In this document: one piece after another, positions 11,955 through 23,015 of the stretch | Position numbering within the stretch: the stretch's first letter is position 1 | How the letters are laid out: each line of letters starts with the position of its first letter | NCBI GenBank assembly: GCA_949825065.1 | Contig: OX463849.1 | Span: 3,968,001-4,032,000 of the forward strand | From: Odontocerum albicorne | Lineage: Eukaryota > Arthropoda > Insecta > Trichoptera > Odontoceridae | Reading direction: 5' to 3' | Length of the DNA: 64,000 nt | Position numbers and translations under genes: made by a program | The notes under the pieces: generated by a model | What the model saw: the letters and a program-made list of their open reading frames with translations, nothing else | What the model was told of the DNA's origin: nothing | Database searches by the model: none

Positions 11955-12090
11955 TTCCTACAATTTAGTCATTGTTACAGAGTAGGGAACTACAATAAAC
12001 GGAGCATATTTCTGTTACAGAGTAGGGAACTACAATAAACGGAGCATATCTTTGTTACATAGTAGGGAACTACAATAAACGGAGCATATA
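11955..12090. repeat. 41-bp tandem repeat, 3 copies
   Basis: Three near-identical units of GTTACAGAGTAGGGAACTAC followed by AATAAACGGAGCATAT. Confidence 0.9.
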
Positions 12091-12251
12091 TTTGTAAGAC
12101 TTCTAGCATTTTTTAACATCTTGGAATTTTTGTTGCTCGTCTTTAAACCGTTTCAAAAAATAATGTCCTTTAAAAAACAAGATTTCTATTATTTGGTTAT
12201 CAAATTCTACAATAGCAAAGGTTACTTCGTAATTTATTTTATCAAACACTG

Positions 12252-12780
12252 TTTATTCCACTTTTTTGTAACGGTATAACCCTACCGGTTTCAAGGTTTT
12301 CACCTCATCTTCAGGGGAGCACAAACAATACTAAATTTTGTTCGAACTGGTACCGATATAAACGCTTCAACGGTTGGGGACTGAGGGGTGAGGGCGGCAT
12401 GGGACAATTTCGGCCAGCACCGGAGAGATTTTTGGGATACATGTGTTTACCAGATGTTCGCTTCGGTGTACTGACTTAGAAATGTCTAGGGCCTCTAATC
12501 TTTCCAATTTATTTCCGTTACTACTGATATGTAAGAATTTGGCATCATCGATAGAAAATGTATGCTTTTCACGGTGACAATGATCAACCATTTCAGAATA
12601 AATTAGAGGATTTGTCAAGGCGGATTTGTGTTCACGAAATCTTTTTTTAAAGGATCTTCCTGTCTTTCCTATATAGAAATTATCACAGTCAGCACATAAA
12701 AGTTTATACACACCAATGTTGCTAAGTATTCAATTTTTGCCTTTCTCGTTAAATAATAGTTTCCGGAGATTAAAATTAGC
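12252..12780 (-). mobile_element. Penelope-like element fragment, copy P1
   Basis: The minus strand encodes a GIY-YIG nuclease domain of the Penelope type: GVYKLLC..C..FYIGKTGRSFKKRFREHKS, then SIDDAKFLHISSNGNKLERLEALDI. The GVY and YIG motifs, the conserved Arg of GRSFKKR and the Glu of RLEALDI are all present. The reverse transcriptase is missing. Flanking non-coding ends (TTTATCAAACACTGTTTATT; TTAATCTCCGGAAACT on the minus strand) are shared with the copies at 39500 and 52930. Confidence 0.85.
12367..12714 (-). pseudogene. GIY-YIG endonuclease domain of a Penelope-like element
   Basis: An uninterrupted frame of about 114 codons covers the whole GIY-YIG core and stops after HPSVPNR. In intact Penelope elements this domain is the C-terminal half of a single polyprotein that nicks target DNA for insertion. 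Here it has lost the upstream reverse transcriptase, so it is a fragment even though this frame is open. C..C spacing ahead of FYIG (LLCADCDNF) matches the CX2C zinc-binding variant. Confidence 0.8.
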
Positions 12781-12784
12781 GTAA

Positions 12785-12995
12785 AAATTATACATTATTT
12801 TTATAGCAAACAATTTTTTTTTGTAATTTCTTTTGCTACTTCAAACAATGCATAACATTTTTTATAACAAACAGTTCCTTGGTAATTTCTCTTGCTACTT
12901 TAAACAAAGTATAACAATTTTTATAACAAACAGTTTTTTGGTAATTTCTCTTGCTACTTCAAATAATGTATAACAATTTTTATACAAAAATTGTT
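12785..12995. repeat. ~62-bp tandem repeat, about 3.4 copies
   Basis: Repeated TAATTTCTCTTGCTACTTCA and ATAACAATTTTTATAACAAA blocks. Units diverge by a few substitutions. Confidence 0.85.
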
Positions 12996-13340
12996 ACATT
13001 TTAATTGAAGTAATTTAAATAGAAAATGAAAGAATATCCAAACCTTTTAAACCCACATAAATATTAAAATACAGAAAACTTTATAGTCATACAGAGTAGG
13101 TTAGATACTTTTTTTAGTGTAATTTGAACACTTGCTCTTCTATGTTAAAGTGTGTCTCATGTCACCATTTAATCCATTGACATTTCTAGAAATTACGCCT
13201 CATACCGTTCTGCCACAATATATAACATATTGTTCATTTTCAGAACTTTTATACGTCGTTCTATTATCTAGTCAGAAAGTTTTGTTAGTAAATTTTATCT
13301 CATTATGATCGCTGTAGAATAAATGTAATTAGTAGAATAA
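12996..13340. other. AT-rich spacer, nothing recognised
   Basis: No coding region, repeat unit or terminal repeats seen. Confidence 0.5.
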
Positions 13341-13344
13341 GAAA

Positions 13345-13500
13345 GATATTTGGTAGTTGGTAAGACGTCTGTCTCCACATCCGCGGGTTGCGAGACCGAT
13401 TTCCGTTGGAGTACAGACTTTTAAAAGGGGTTCCAGTCTGGTTTTTATTTAAGCCCTATTTAACATATTTCTGGTTGGCTGGAAGAGATTAGCTGCCGGA
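13345..13500 (+). mobile_element. tRNA-derived SINE, family S1
   Basis: The head TTGGTAGTTGGTAAGACGTC carries an A box, and GGGTTGCGAGACC is a decayed B box. The body CCAGTCTGGTTTTTATTTAA is followed by a tail CTGGTTGGCTGGAAGAGATT close to the 3' end of LINE-A (43800-45240). The same head-body-tail order occurs at 42545-42722 and 63670-63870. Confidence 0.75.
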
Positions 13501-14145
13501 CGGTAATCTACTAGACATCGGTCGTAGGTTCGAACGCCGCGCTGTGCTACTCCCCTCGAATGACACAGACATTTTTCCCGCTTAGTATCCTGGGGTATAA
13601 GAATACCTATGAATTCGATTATATCTCTCTCTCCCTGGCTCCATCCCAACTCATTGTCTGCGAAGACTGTTGGGGTCAGCTCTCCTCATCCTCAGGTTGT
13701 ATGCTCTTCTGTCCCAGACTATGTCCCCCAGGCCGTGCCTCTGCATCAGGCTATCTTTTTACACCACCCATGAATTATTTGGTCTCACTCTGGTTGTTAT
13801 TCGAGGAAGATCCATGGAGATTGCCTGGTTCACAATGTGATCGGGTGCTCTGCGTCCAACGTGCCCATACCATCTCAATCGCCTCTCCTCCATCTTGCTG
13901 TTGATGTCTGTAACACCCAGGCTTCCACGAATGAATTCGATTATATATTTTCTCGAAAAAAAAAAAAAAAGGGAAAAACATGTCGGTGTATTCCGATCAT
14001 CTTATTTCAGGTTTGCTATCGAATTTATGTCAGTGAGTTTGCTGGTATGCAACATCTCACTTACTGAAAAAGGAGAAAAAAGGAAGAAATAAATAAATCT
14101 CCACTGCACAGATTCGCTTTCCGACTGAATTGACGTTGCTATGGC
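13501..14145 (+). mobile_element. tRNA-derived SINE, family S3, split by a LINE
   Basis: GTAGGTTCGAACGCCGCGCT gives a perfect B-box core (GGTTCGAA). The following CTCCCCTCGAATGACACAG is shared with 20240-20270. The body resumes at 13931 after the RTE-like insertion and contains GTGAGTTTGCTGGTATGCAA, which matches 20415-20435. It is thus the same SINE as 20165-20560, interrupted once. Confidence 0.75.
13625..13930 (-). mobile_element. 5'-truncated RTE-like LINE, copy A3
   Basis: Antisense copy of the 9812-10501 family covering its last ~300 bp (ERRLRWYGHVGRRAPDHIV region). It is flanked by a perfect 16-bp duplication ATGAATTCGATTATAT (13609-13624 and 13931-13946). It splits a SINE, so it is younger than it. 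Confidence 0.92.
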
Positions 14146-14189
14146 GAGGGGATCCTCGACTACGAGGGCTAAGCAATAACGATGAATGT

Positions 14190-14775
14190 ATACAATTGAA
14201 GTGTTAAAAAATAACAATGCAATAAGAACATTACTATCAGTCCTATGATTTTCAAATGTAAACAACAACAATACAATAGGAACATTACTATCAGTCCTGT
14301 GATTTTCAAATGTAAATAACAGCAATAACATACAATAGGAATATTACTATCAGTCCTGTGATTTTCAAATGTAAACAACAACAATACAGTAGGAAATTAC
14401 TATCAGTCCTGTGATTTTTAAACGTAAAAAAAGAACAATATAATAGGAATATTACTATCAGTCCTGTGATTTTCAAATGTATAGGAACATTACTATCAGT
14501 CCTGTGATTTTCAAATGTAAACAACAACAATACAATAGGAACATTACTATAAGCCTTGTGATTTTCAAATGTAAACAACAACAATACAGTAGGAACATTG
14601 CTATCAGTCCTGTGATTTTCAAATGTATAGGAACATTACTATCAGTCCTGTGATTTTCAAATGTAAACAACAACAATATAATAGTAACATTTCTATCAGT
14701 CTTGTGATTTTCAAATGTAAACAACAACAATACAACAGGAACATTACTATCAGTACTGTGATTTTCAAATGTATG
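14190..14775. repeat. ~57-bp minisatellite, about 10 units
   Basis: The unit holds AACATTACTATCAGTCCTGT, GATTTTCAAATGTAAACAAC and AACAATACAATAGG. Several units are shortened by loss of the AAC-rich part (for example near 14480 and 14630). Open frames across it follow from the repeat and are not regarded as genes. Confidence 0.93.
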
Positions 14776-14820
14776 GTATATGAAAACTTGATATTGATTT
14801 ATGTCTTTTTTTCATTTCAG

Positions 14821-15089
14821 GTTGGCTCGTCATGGAAGAGTATGGAGAAAACTTCAAGTATTAAGAGGTGTTTGTGAATTTTTAAATAAATGTGATTAAC
14901 ATCTTAACTGTTTAAAATCACAAAGAATTTCTTAAACCAATTGATTATTAATATAAGAATGCTGAACTGTGAAAAATAATCTTGAATTATATATAATTAA
15001 TCAGAATATGATTGCCGAAGAATTTTCTTAGCAAATTAAAATTCACTAAATAAAATATTTCTGTCAGAGATAAAAACACAATAAAAACA
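14821..15089 (+). other. Possible 5' UTR start of the receptor gene
   Basis: A good acceptor (TTTTTTTCATTTCAG ending 14820) precedes 270 bp of AT-rich DNA that runs without a further splice signal into the start codon at 15090. If real, transcription begins upstream and the first coding exon starts at 14821. This is inferred from one splice-like site only. Confidence 0.35.
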
Positions 15090-15548
15090 ATGGCTAAGTC
15101 AAGTGTAAATGAACGCTATAACAGAACAAAACAACAAACTGAAAACCTAATGATGATAACAATGTATGAAAATTATTATATGAAAACGGTAGAACATAGT
15201 TTAGAAATTCCAAGACAAGGTGAAACGAAACATGGGATTGTAAAGGATATACTTCTTGGATCATTTAAACGGCTTAGACAAAATTGTATTAACTGTATAT
15301 ATTCCATAAGTTATGTCATTAACCAAAGCGTTTTAAATCATGTGAATTCTAAAGTGAAGTGTCCCTCGTGGTTTTGGATTATGCTGTTAGCAAGTTGTGT
15401 CGTACTACAAGTTGAAGGATCTTGCAGAATCCAGAACAACAGAATATGCGAGTCCATGTGCAAAACAAATGGAAGTGAAACAATGTGTGAAGTAAGAGCT
15501 GCAGTAGTCCTGCCAAACAACACTGATCTAAAGGCATCGTTACCCATG
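15090..15548 (+). CDS. Receptor guanylate cyclase-like, first coding exon (partial gene)
   Basis: An open frame of 153 codons begins at AAAACAATGGCT, a fair initiation context, and ends at a donor ATG|GTGAGT in phase 0. Residues 1-90 are polar and basic with no known domain. Residues about 93-110 (WFWIMLLASCVVLQVEG) are hydrophobic and look like a signal peptide core, with possible cleavage before SC. Met98 would make a short conventional signal peptide, so the 97-residue leader may be untranslated. The rest is lumenal: four cysteines, two glycosylation sequons (NGS, NNT) and CEVRAAVVLPNNTDLKASLP, resembling the first beta strand of ANF-receptor ligand-binding domains. The exon at 36518 continues this domain in the same phase. 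I infer a natriuretic-peptide-receptor-like receptor guanylate cyclase acting at the plasma membrane; another ANF-receptor protein is possible. Confidence 0.6.
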
Positions 15549-15739
15549 GTGAGTTCCTGATTATTTTCATTTAATATTTCTATTCTCTTTGACACAACCT
15601 CATCCCACAATGCATTATCCATTTTTCCTTTCAGCCCTTTTTTGTCTCGCATATTTCTTTCGCAGAAGAGCAGTTTATTTATTTCACATTTTGATGTATA
15701 GAAGTAAAATTGAACTTAGTAAAAGAATGATAACATTCA

Positions 15740-15935
15740 ACTGTGGAGGTGCGTTCACTAAGGACAATTTGTGAAGTGTCAATGTTTGAAAGTAGGCGGA
15801 ATGAAGACATCATAAATGAATGAATGGATAAATTGGATATTGTAAGTAAGACAAAGAAAGGAGCTATAAGATGGGTTGGACATGTGGAGAGAATGAATTA
15901 TGAAAGAATGACTAAGTAAAAATATTTAGGAGCTA
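15740..15935 (+). pseudogene. RTE-like LINE fragment, copy B1 (left part)
   Basis: Reads AIRWVGHVERMNYERMTK, the C-terminal segment of a common insect RTE-like polymerase, preceded by a degraded RNEDIINE-like stretch. A GC-richer insert interrupts it, and homology resumes near 16330. Confidence 0.65.
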
Positions 15936-16330
15936 GTCCTTGATGATGATTTGTTGATAAATAAAACTCGTTAGATCGCAATGCGGAAAGAAAGGAATTT
16001 TATTAGTAACGTAGGTATTTATATCATTTTAGAGTGTGCGCGGGAATACGCTCGCGATATGCCTACGTCTCGTTCCTGCAAATGCAAAAACGATTAATGT
16101 TGAATGTAGGTATCATTCAAATACGGAACTGGCGAGACAAGCGTGGTGCGTTCTCGCTCTAGTATGGAATGCGGTCCGCTCCGGGCTGCGGGTTGAATGG
16201 CCGGCGTGTGAACTCTGGACTTGTTTATTTAGATTTGTCGAGGAATGCAAAGGTCACTTCATTGGTCATTGACCGCGTATATGGACGCCCACAGTGTTCC
16301 GAGTGTGCGACGACCGCCACAAATACAAAC
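15936..16330. other. GC-richer insert of unknown nature inside LINE copy B1
   Basis: About 390 bp with clearly higher GC than its surroundings (e.g. GCGGTCCGCTCCGGGCTGCG), inserted between the two parts of LINE copy B1. It may be a solo LTR or a DNA transposon, but I cannot see matching ends. Part of it weakly resembles 17980-18060. Confidence 0.5.
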
Positions 16331-16850
16331 CAGAAATGCAAGGTGTGCGAGGAAGAGGTAGACTAGGAAAACTTAGCTAGACCAAATTGACAAGATTTTG
16401 AAAGAAGGCTATTTAAGGGAGAAGCAGTGGCGGCTGGCCCCGAGGTGCGCTGGTGCACTGAGCACCAACGCACCTCGAGACGCTGAGCAAATATAAAATA
16501 TCGCTGTCTCACGGTTAACTGTATGTCTCTGTTTGCCCTATGCGTCCGGTGCGTATTGGAGATCGCTCCGGTATTAGAAAGGAACTTTTTTTTTTTATTT
16601 TACTTAAATTTTTTTTAAATTTTCACTGAAATAAAAATCCTCGTACTATTTGTCAGTATTCTTATATATATTTAATCCATACAAATATTTAAAATATTTG
16701 GAAGTCATGTTAGCGAATATGTAATTTAACTATTGCGAATTATTTCTCCGGTTCAGCGCACCTCCAGACCAGCCGCCGCTGGTGAGAAGTATGAATGCTA
16801 GAAGATTGTGCATGACGAGATTTATGTATGAGTGTAGAGGCGGTGAAAGT
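16331..16850 (+). pseudogene. RTE-like LINE fragment, copy B1 (right part)
   Basis: CGAGGAAGAGGTAGACTAGG and GACAAGATTTTGAAAGAAGG correspond to the GRGRPR and DQI.DILKEG blocks of family B. After the hAT MITE at 16425-16781 the homology continues (SMNARRLCMTRFMYE, compare TRNRRACMKRCM). It carries no open frame. Confidence 0.6.
16425..16781. mobile_element. hAT-type MITE, 357 bp
   Basis: Inverted ends CAGTGGCGGCTGG... and ...CCAGCCGCCGCTG, with second inner matches GAGGTGCGCTG and CAGCGCACCTC. Flanking 8-mers GGGAGAAG (16417-16424) and GTGAGAAG (16782-16789) agree at 7 of 8. An 8-bp duplication and CAG...CTG ends are typical of hAT elements. No coding sequence. Confidence 0.85.
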
Positions 16851-17690
16851 TGTGAAAGTATTTTCTCGAAACTACTTTTTTCGGCCTGGTCGATATAAAA
16901 TCTCAAGTTTTATCCAACCGATTGCATTCAAATTTGTTATAATACTTCAACAAATGTTTTAATACACACAATTTTTTTACTATTTAAAAAAAAAAATTAT
17001 ATTTAAAAAAAAGGGTAAAAATTGTCATTTTATTTCAGACAACCGTTATTTTGCAATTTTTTTTGGTACCAACTATAACGACATTATTTTTTATCAAGAA
17101 ACTGTGTATAATTTTTATTTCAAATTTACAAAAATGCTTCAATCATGTCGACCAGTTTACCCCCTTTTTTACGACAAGATATAACAGCTGATAACATCTT
17201 GAATTTTAAATTTTGTTTTCAAAAAAAATTTGTATTGTATTGTATATTCTCAAATCATCAATAAACAAACTGTAAAAATGCATACGAAAAATGTTTTTAG
17301 TTTTTTTTATTAAGTCTGAAAAGACGCTCGAAATTTATGCCTCTAGAGTCCTCAAAATTCACACCTCATTAAGTCACATGTTTAAAAGTACAATTATAAG
17401 CTTTATATAATTTAAGATCGAAAAAGAAAATCTTTTATTGAGCGATCCAAGAACATTAAGTAACTCCTCCCTATGACACAGATACTTCAAAAATTGACGC
17501 ATCTGTATTATAGGAAAACTTTCAAAATCAAAACCCAAAACTTACCTTACTTTCTAGGAAACTTTAAACTTATTCAAAAGGTAACGCGAGACTCTCGCCT
17601 CTACGTATTGATTAAAGTGTCCCAATTCGCTCTCTTTGAAGATCTGTTTTGTTCAGCGTAGTTACATTTAGAAGAACAATCAGCTTCCTT
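16851..17690. other. AT-rich intronic DNA, nothing recognised
   Basis: Homopolymer-rich, no coding region or clear repeat unit. Confidence 0.5.
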
Positions 17691-18270
17691 AACCTTTCCT
17701 TCCCTGTGCTGGGTATCTTCTACACGTTGCTTCTAATAACTTGCCTAACTTCTAATAACTAATAATATATTTACGCATTGATTTATAAAATAATATTAAT
17801 AATAATCAGAATTTATCGACTACATCGTAGGTGTTTTGTAAAGATCGAAAACAAATTCGCATTTAAACGCTGCGAGTGCCTCGTCTTGACGATAGGTGAA
17901 GAGTATGCGGGAAGCGCGACACTATATTCGCATCTCACTCTTGCATACTCCACTGAATTGCGAGGAGCTCAATTGTCTCAATCGTCGCAAGCGTAAGCCA
18001 CGCTGAGGTACCGCTCCGCGCCGCAGTATCTTCTGGACTTGCAAATAGATTAGACCTACGCCCCTTCCGTGAGCGTTGCCAGATGGTTTTTTTAATGTTT
18101 TCAGCAAATAAATCTCAATTATTATAATTTTTAACTTCAATTATAATTAATTAAGGGGATTATCTATGAATGTTCTTATTTTTCCGATTTAAAATCGCAA
18201 ATTTTTTATCGCGTACTCACTACCCAACACCGGAGCGCGCGTTTCAATTTTAGCACCGTAAGGGAAGGGA
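17691..18270. repeat. Interspersed repeat, possibly a piggyBac-like MITE
   Basis: One end reads TTAACCTTTCCTTCCCTGTG; the other, GTAAGGGAAGGGATAA, is roughly its complement, hinting at TTAA-flanked inverted repeats. The segment TTTACGCATTGATTTATAAA to about 17900 is homologous, inverted, to 27760-27960, whose end reads CACAGGGAGGGAAGGGTTAA. Classification is tentative. Confidence 0.45.
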
Positions 18271-18589
18271 TAAGCCAGTAGTGAGAATGCTTGGTAGCTG
18301 TATGCGGACACGTTTATTTGTAACTGGGATGTGGACATACCATATTCATTTCAACACTGTTCGAGTTTAGAAGGATGTTAGCTAAACTGTTTTTTTTTCA
18401 TATATTATACATCAGTTTTAACATAATTACTGATTTAACAGAACTGTGCATGCGATGAGCACCGGTAATTGGGATTATAATCATTAGCATTAGTTTACAT
18501 TCCCAATTACATCCGTTTAGAATTCCAATAACATCGGTTTGGAATTCAAATTACGCTGGTAATTGGAATTTTAATCGTCGGTATTGATT

Positions 18590-19205
18590 ATTATTATTAT
18601 TATTAGACATGACAAGAAATATACAAAATTGGAGAAAAACAACAGGTAATTTGATTTGTACATATAATTTTAATGGATCTGGGTTTGTTGCCTTTCATTT
18701 GTCATATCCCCAGTAAACTAGGCTTTTGCCTGTATCTCACTGAGGATATTTAGCATGAAAAAATAAATCGATACTTCTTTCCGATTTTTGATAACACAAA
18801 AAAACCCCGTTGCACGCTCTCATCAACCTGACAAACAGTGACACTCAACTACAACTGGAAACATCTTGCGAAACTCAACTCCTCACACATTATCACTCCA
18901 GAAAGACCAAAAATATTCATCCCACGATATACCGCACACAATCATAAGAATAAAAATCAAAACAAATTCAAAACAAAAAAAAAAAAAGAAGAAAAAAAAA
19001 AAAAACACACAGAAACACAAATACAAAAACATCCAAAATTAAAACAACAAGAAGAGACCCACACTCACGAGCTCACATAAATCCTTTCTACTCGTCATTC
19101 ATCCTGAAAGCCCAAGTACTCAAAATCCTGTCGCAATAACAACCACGCTCCGATCGACTGTCTAAATGGTTTTCCTACCTTTACTTTTATTTAAGTCGGC
19201 ACGCC
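18590..19205 (-). repeat. Interspersed repeat, family X, copy 1
   Basis: About 90% identical by eye to 53118-53740 (plus) and, in its 3' half, to 60975-61520 (plus). In that orientation the family starts ATGGCGTGCCGACTT and ends TAATAATAAATAAATAAA, which suggests retrotransposition. The open 80-codon frame at 18838-19080 is mirrored in copy 2, but runs against the element and is rich in Lys/Gln from a poly(A)-like tract, so it is not called a gene. Confidence 0.8.
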
Positions 19206-19289
19206 ATTGTATGTAATGTGAGCCAAATAAGCATATTGCCTTTGGGCAAAAGAGGTTTTAACTCTAGGGATGGTGAACATTTCATTAGT

Positions 19290-19600
19290 TGCCATGCGTG
19301 TCATGTGGGCATCTTCCCCTCCTCTCGATGGTAGTGCCAGAGAATGGATTTGAGATGTAAATTGGCTATGTTAAGGACCTGATACTCTCTAAAAAGCTCC
19401 GCCGTGGGATACCGAGCAGGAAGTTTATTGATTATTTTCACAATCAATTTTTGGGAAACCTGTAATATGTGTTTTTGGGTTAAGGTGCATCCCCCCCAAA
19501 CTGATATACCGTAAGAAAGTGCTGACTGATATAAGGCGAAGTATATACTTTTAAGAATATTTTCACTGTAAGTACTATATTTCAAATGAGGCAAAGCAAG
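19290..19600 (-). pseudogene. LINE polymerase fragment (CR1/L2/jockey-like)
   Basis: The minus strand encodes SIYFALYQSALSYGISVWGG, then LQVSQKLIVKIINKLPARYPTAELFREYQVLNIANLHL, the C-terminal post-RT region of CR1/jockey-type non-LTR elements. It is a single short copy and the upstream polymerase is missing. Confidence 0.7.
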
Positions 19601-20160
19601 GATACGTTATGAAATTCTACTTATTTAATATTTTTAAAGATTCATTTGTGAAGGAACTACAGATGTCAATTGAAGAAATTGTACGAGAGATACGAAGAGA
19701 AAGATCGTTAGTATTATTTATTTTTGGTAAACATCTTCATAAATTTTTTAAAAGTGTTCTTTTCAATGAAAATATAAATAAATTAAAACCTAGAGAAGAG
19801 TTGAGAATATAAATATATATTTAAGTTAGAATCTATTTATTCCTTCTCGCTATTAGTCGACAGAAAAATGCTGTGAGAATAGAGCGCCACGAAATACTTT
19901 TTCCTTCGCCTTCACTTAATCTATCTTTACCATAAAGTTTTTCGATTTGTCTTATGCTTCACGTTTCCTTTCTAAGATTACATTTGCTTGATCTATCATA
20001 TACTTCTTTGCCTTCATTCCTCTTATGCTTTCTTGTCATATTCGCAGTATCGATTTGTTCAATCAGGATTTCGTCACTAATTCTTGCAATTTAATAAATA
20101 AATATAAAGTTTATTGATAGCAATGTGATGACAATTGCTTATTTAATATATTTTTTTACT
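19601..20160. other. Spacer, nothing recognised
   Basis: AT-rich. Bases 20090-20120 carry a (TAAA)-rich end with TTTATTGATAGCAA, similar to the tail of family S2. Confidence 0.4.
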
Positions 20161-20164
20161 GTAG

Positions 20165-20560
20165 TTAACGTTATTAGGTGTATGGCCGCGCTGTAACGCA
20201 CTGGACTTACGTGTGGAAGGTCGTCGGTTCGAACCCCGCGCTGTAGTACTCCCCTCGAATGACACAGGCATTTTCTATCTAGTGTTTTAGGGTATTAAGA
20301 TACTTTTGATTTTGGTCCTACACGTTCTTTAAAAAAAAGGAATTAAAAAATATGCTGGAATGCTCTGATCCTCTCACTTTAGGTGTGCCATTGGATCCAG
20401 TACAGCAGTGTGACCGGTGAGTTTGCTGATGTGCAACAGCTTACTCAATTAAAGAGGAGAAAACGCCACGGTACAGCTTCGATTTCCAACGGAATTTATG
20501 TCAGAATCCTCAACTAAGAGGCCATTACGTGTACAAAAAGTGTGCTGTAAAACTTCTATC
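20165..20560 (+). mobile_element. tRNA-derived SINE, family S3
   Basis: The head GTATGGCCGCGCTGTAACGC is followed by a perfect B box GGTTCGAACCC (20225-20240) and the CTCCCCTCGAATGACACAGG block shared with 13550. The body includes GTGAGTTTGCTGATGTGCAA. Body and head together are about 390 bp. It does not fold as an ordinary tRNA gene. Confidence 0.8.
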
Positions 20561-20839
20561 TTTTTTATGGTTTGGTTCGCACTCCTTTTGGTGGTGGTGT
20601 ATCTCGATTAGAAAGATGTTATGAGATGAGCCTTGACCTTTTGTTAGCTTCTCTCTACAGCGTATTTAGCTTAACATATATGTGTGATTTCAGGTTATAT
20701 ATTTATAACATTTAGTACTTTAAACAAACTTATTACTAATTTATTTACATAAATATACATCCTATAATTACACAAACATGTTAAAACAAATAAAATATTT
20801 CAGAGAAATAAGCATTTATGTCTGGGTTTCAATTTTACA

Positions 20840-21530
20840 ACATCCTCACAATTGATAGATATACCCCAATCTACCAATTTCACCTTGCTTCTAAGAAATA
20901 CAATATGACGATTTCTGTCAATAAAACAAAGTACTTAACAATATCAAAAGAGCCACTCAGATGCAAACTGGTCATCGATAACATACCCATCGAGCCAGTT
21001 ATGCGATTCACTTACCTATGTGTAGAAACCTCCAGCATCAGTGACCTATGATATATAGTGAAGTACGAGTATAAACTAATAAAGCGACAGCTTTGGCTGG
21101 CTGCCTGCGGGACACTATATTGAGAAACAAACACATGCTAACCGAAAGTAAGGTCAGGATATATAAGACACGCGTCCACCCCATCATACCAACAGGAAAA
21201 AAAACCTTCTCAGAGTGGCGGAAATGAGAACCCTACGCTCCATTGCATGCAGAACTCTTAGAGATCGGATCAGAAATGAGACGATAAAGTCTGTCTGTAA
21301 TGTTGAAGACATATTGAAGTGGAGGAGAAGCAGAAGGCGCTTCTGGAGAGATCATGTAGATCGTATGGAGGATATTAGACTTGCGAAAATTGCTAAGACT
21401 GAAAATACTAGCAGCAGGAAATTACCAGGAAGGCCGTCGAAAAGGTGGAAGGACAGCTGGACGTCATAATTCTAGGACAACCCACCATTACAAACAGGTC
21501 ATACATCCTAGACCAAGAGGAAGAAGAAGA
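20840..21530 (+). pseudogene. RTE-like LINE fragment, copy C1
   Basis: Encodes FHLASKKYNMTISVNKTKYL, LRCKLVIDNIPIEPVMRFTYL and, in another frame, MRTLRSIACRTLRDRIR...ILKWRRSRRRFWRDHVDRM...GRPSKRWKDSW. These blocks match the C-terminal part of insect endonuclease-reverse transcriptases of the RTE type. There are several stops and frameshifts. It ends in a (GAAGAA) run like the copy at 54640-55415. Confidence 0.8.
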
Positions 21531-21540
21531 CCCCTATCGA

Positions 21541-22080
21541 TAGTGTTGTGAGTCCGGCTACAAGGACGACAAAGGTTTTTTAGCCCATGCTCTCTAGTGC
21601 ACGTCCGCTATTTTGCAAAAAACGGTTGTAAATAAACGGTTGATAAAATTAGAAATACAACAAACACGTACAAATATTTTTTTAAAATAGAAATGTAAAC
21701 AGTCACGAGTTTACACGCACAAGACCAGATTCATTGCCAGCCTCAAGAAAAAAGAAGAATTCAAAATTAACGAGGAAATAAAATTGCACGACTTTTAAAA
21801 TTATCTTATAATTATAATTATTGAGTGTTGAGAAGCTGATAATACTCAATGTCTCAAATAAATGTCTTTTTTGCAAGTCAACAGACAGTTGATTGAGTTC
21901 GATGGTAACTTTGTCATGTGGGTGGATAACACTTGTGTATTTGATTTATTGTTTACTTTGTCCTGTATTTCGGAAGGCACAAATTCTGATGTTTTAAATA
22001 CGAGATTTCAAATTCAATAGGATTTTGAATTGAACGATGATTAGTTGATTTACTTGTATATCTTATATTGATCCTGTTGG
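21541..22080. other. Spacer, nothing recognised
   Basis: AT-rich without coding or repeat signal. Confidence 0.5.
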
Positions 22081-22084
22081 GAAA

Positions 22085-23015
22085 TTTGATATAGCACTAT
22101 GAAAATAAAACAATTAGATAAACTGAATCTGCGAAACATATTGTAAGAAAATTCGTCCAAGTGTTATTTGAAAAAATGTATTTGAATTAATTAAGAGTAC
22201 ATCTTAGACACTTTATTAAATATGCTAAATACGTTGCAGAAAAATTCTACAAAGTATTCTTCTAAAAATAAAATAAAAAAAACAACTGAATTTGGTAAAG
22301 GCCCTGTAGAGAAATTCAACAAACTGTTGCTAAAAAAATAATTGGATAAACTGAAACTGCTGAAGACATTGCGAATAAATTTGACAGCGCATTAAAAAAA
22401 ATGATTGACAAACCGAATCTTGCTTCAGCAAATGTAGAAAAATTTAACAAAACGTTTTTTAAAAAAGGCAAATACATTTACTGAATCTGTCAAACTTCGT
22501 AAGGAAATTATATAAAGCATAAGACAGGTAAAATTAATATCCATAAGATATCCTAGGAAAATTCGACGAAAACTTTATTTAAAAAAAAAAGCAATTAGAT
22601 CGACTGAGTCTGGTAACGATATTGAAGGGTATTCGACAAAGCGTTTAAAAAAAATGGAGTTGTTGAATCTGCTTAAGTCATTGTAGGGAAATTAGACAAA
22701 ACGTTATTTGAAAAAAAAAAAAAACGAAAAGTCAAACTACATATACTCGTATATCTGCTCAAGACATTGCAAAAAAACGTTTACAAATCGTTATTTAAAA
22801 AAAAATAATTAGATAAACTCAATTTGCTAAAAACATTGCATTGAAAATTTGACAGAGCATTTAAAAAAAAACAATTAGATCGACTGAGTCTGGTAACGAT
22901 ATTGAAGGGTATTTAACAAAGCGTTTTTAAAAAAAATGGAGTTGTTGAATTTGGCAAAGACATTGTAGGGAAATTCGACAAAACGTGAATTTGAAAAAAA
23001 AAAACGAAAAGACAA

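Noticed and set aside
18838..19080. 80-codon frame conserved in the repeat at 53248-53487
   Set aside because: Runs antisense to the repeat's tail orientation, is driven by an A-rich tract (Lys/Gln-rich), and its conservation is explained by copies of one repeat being similar.
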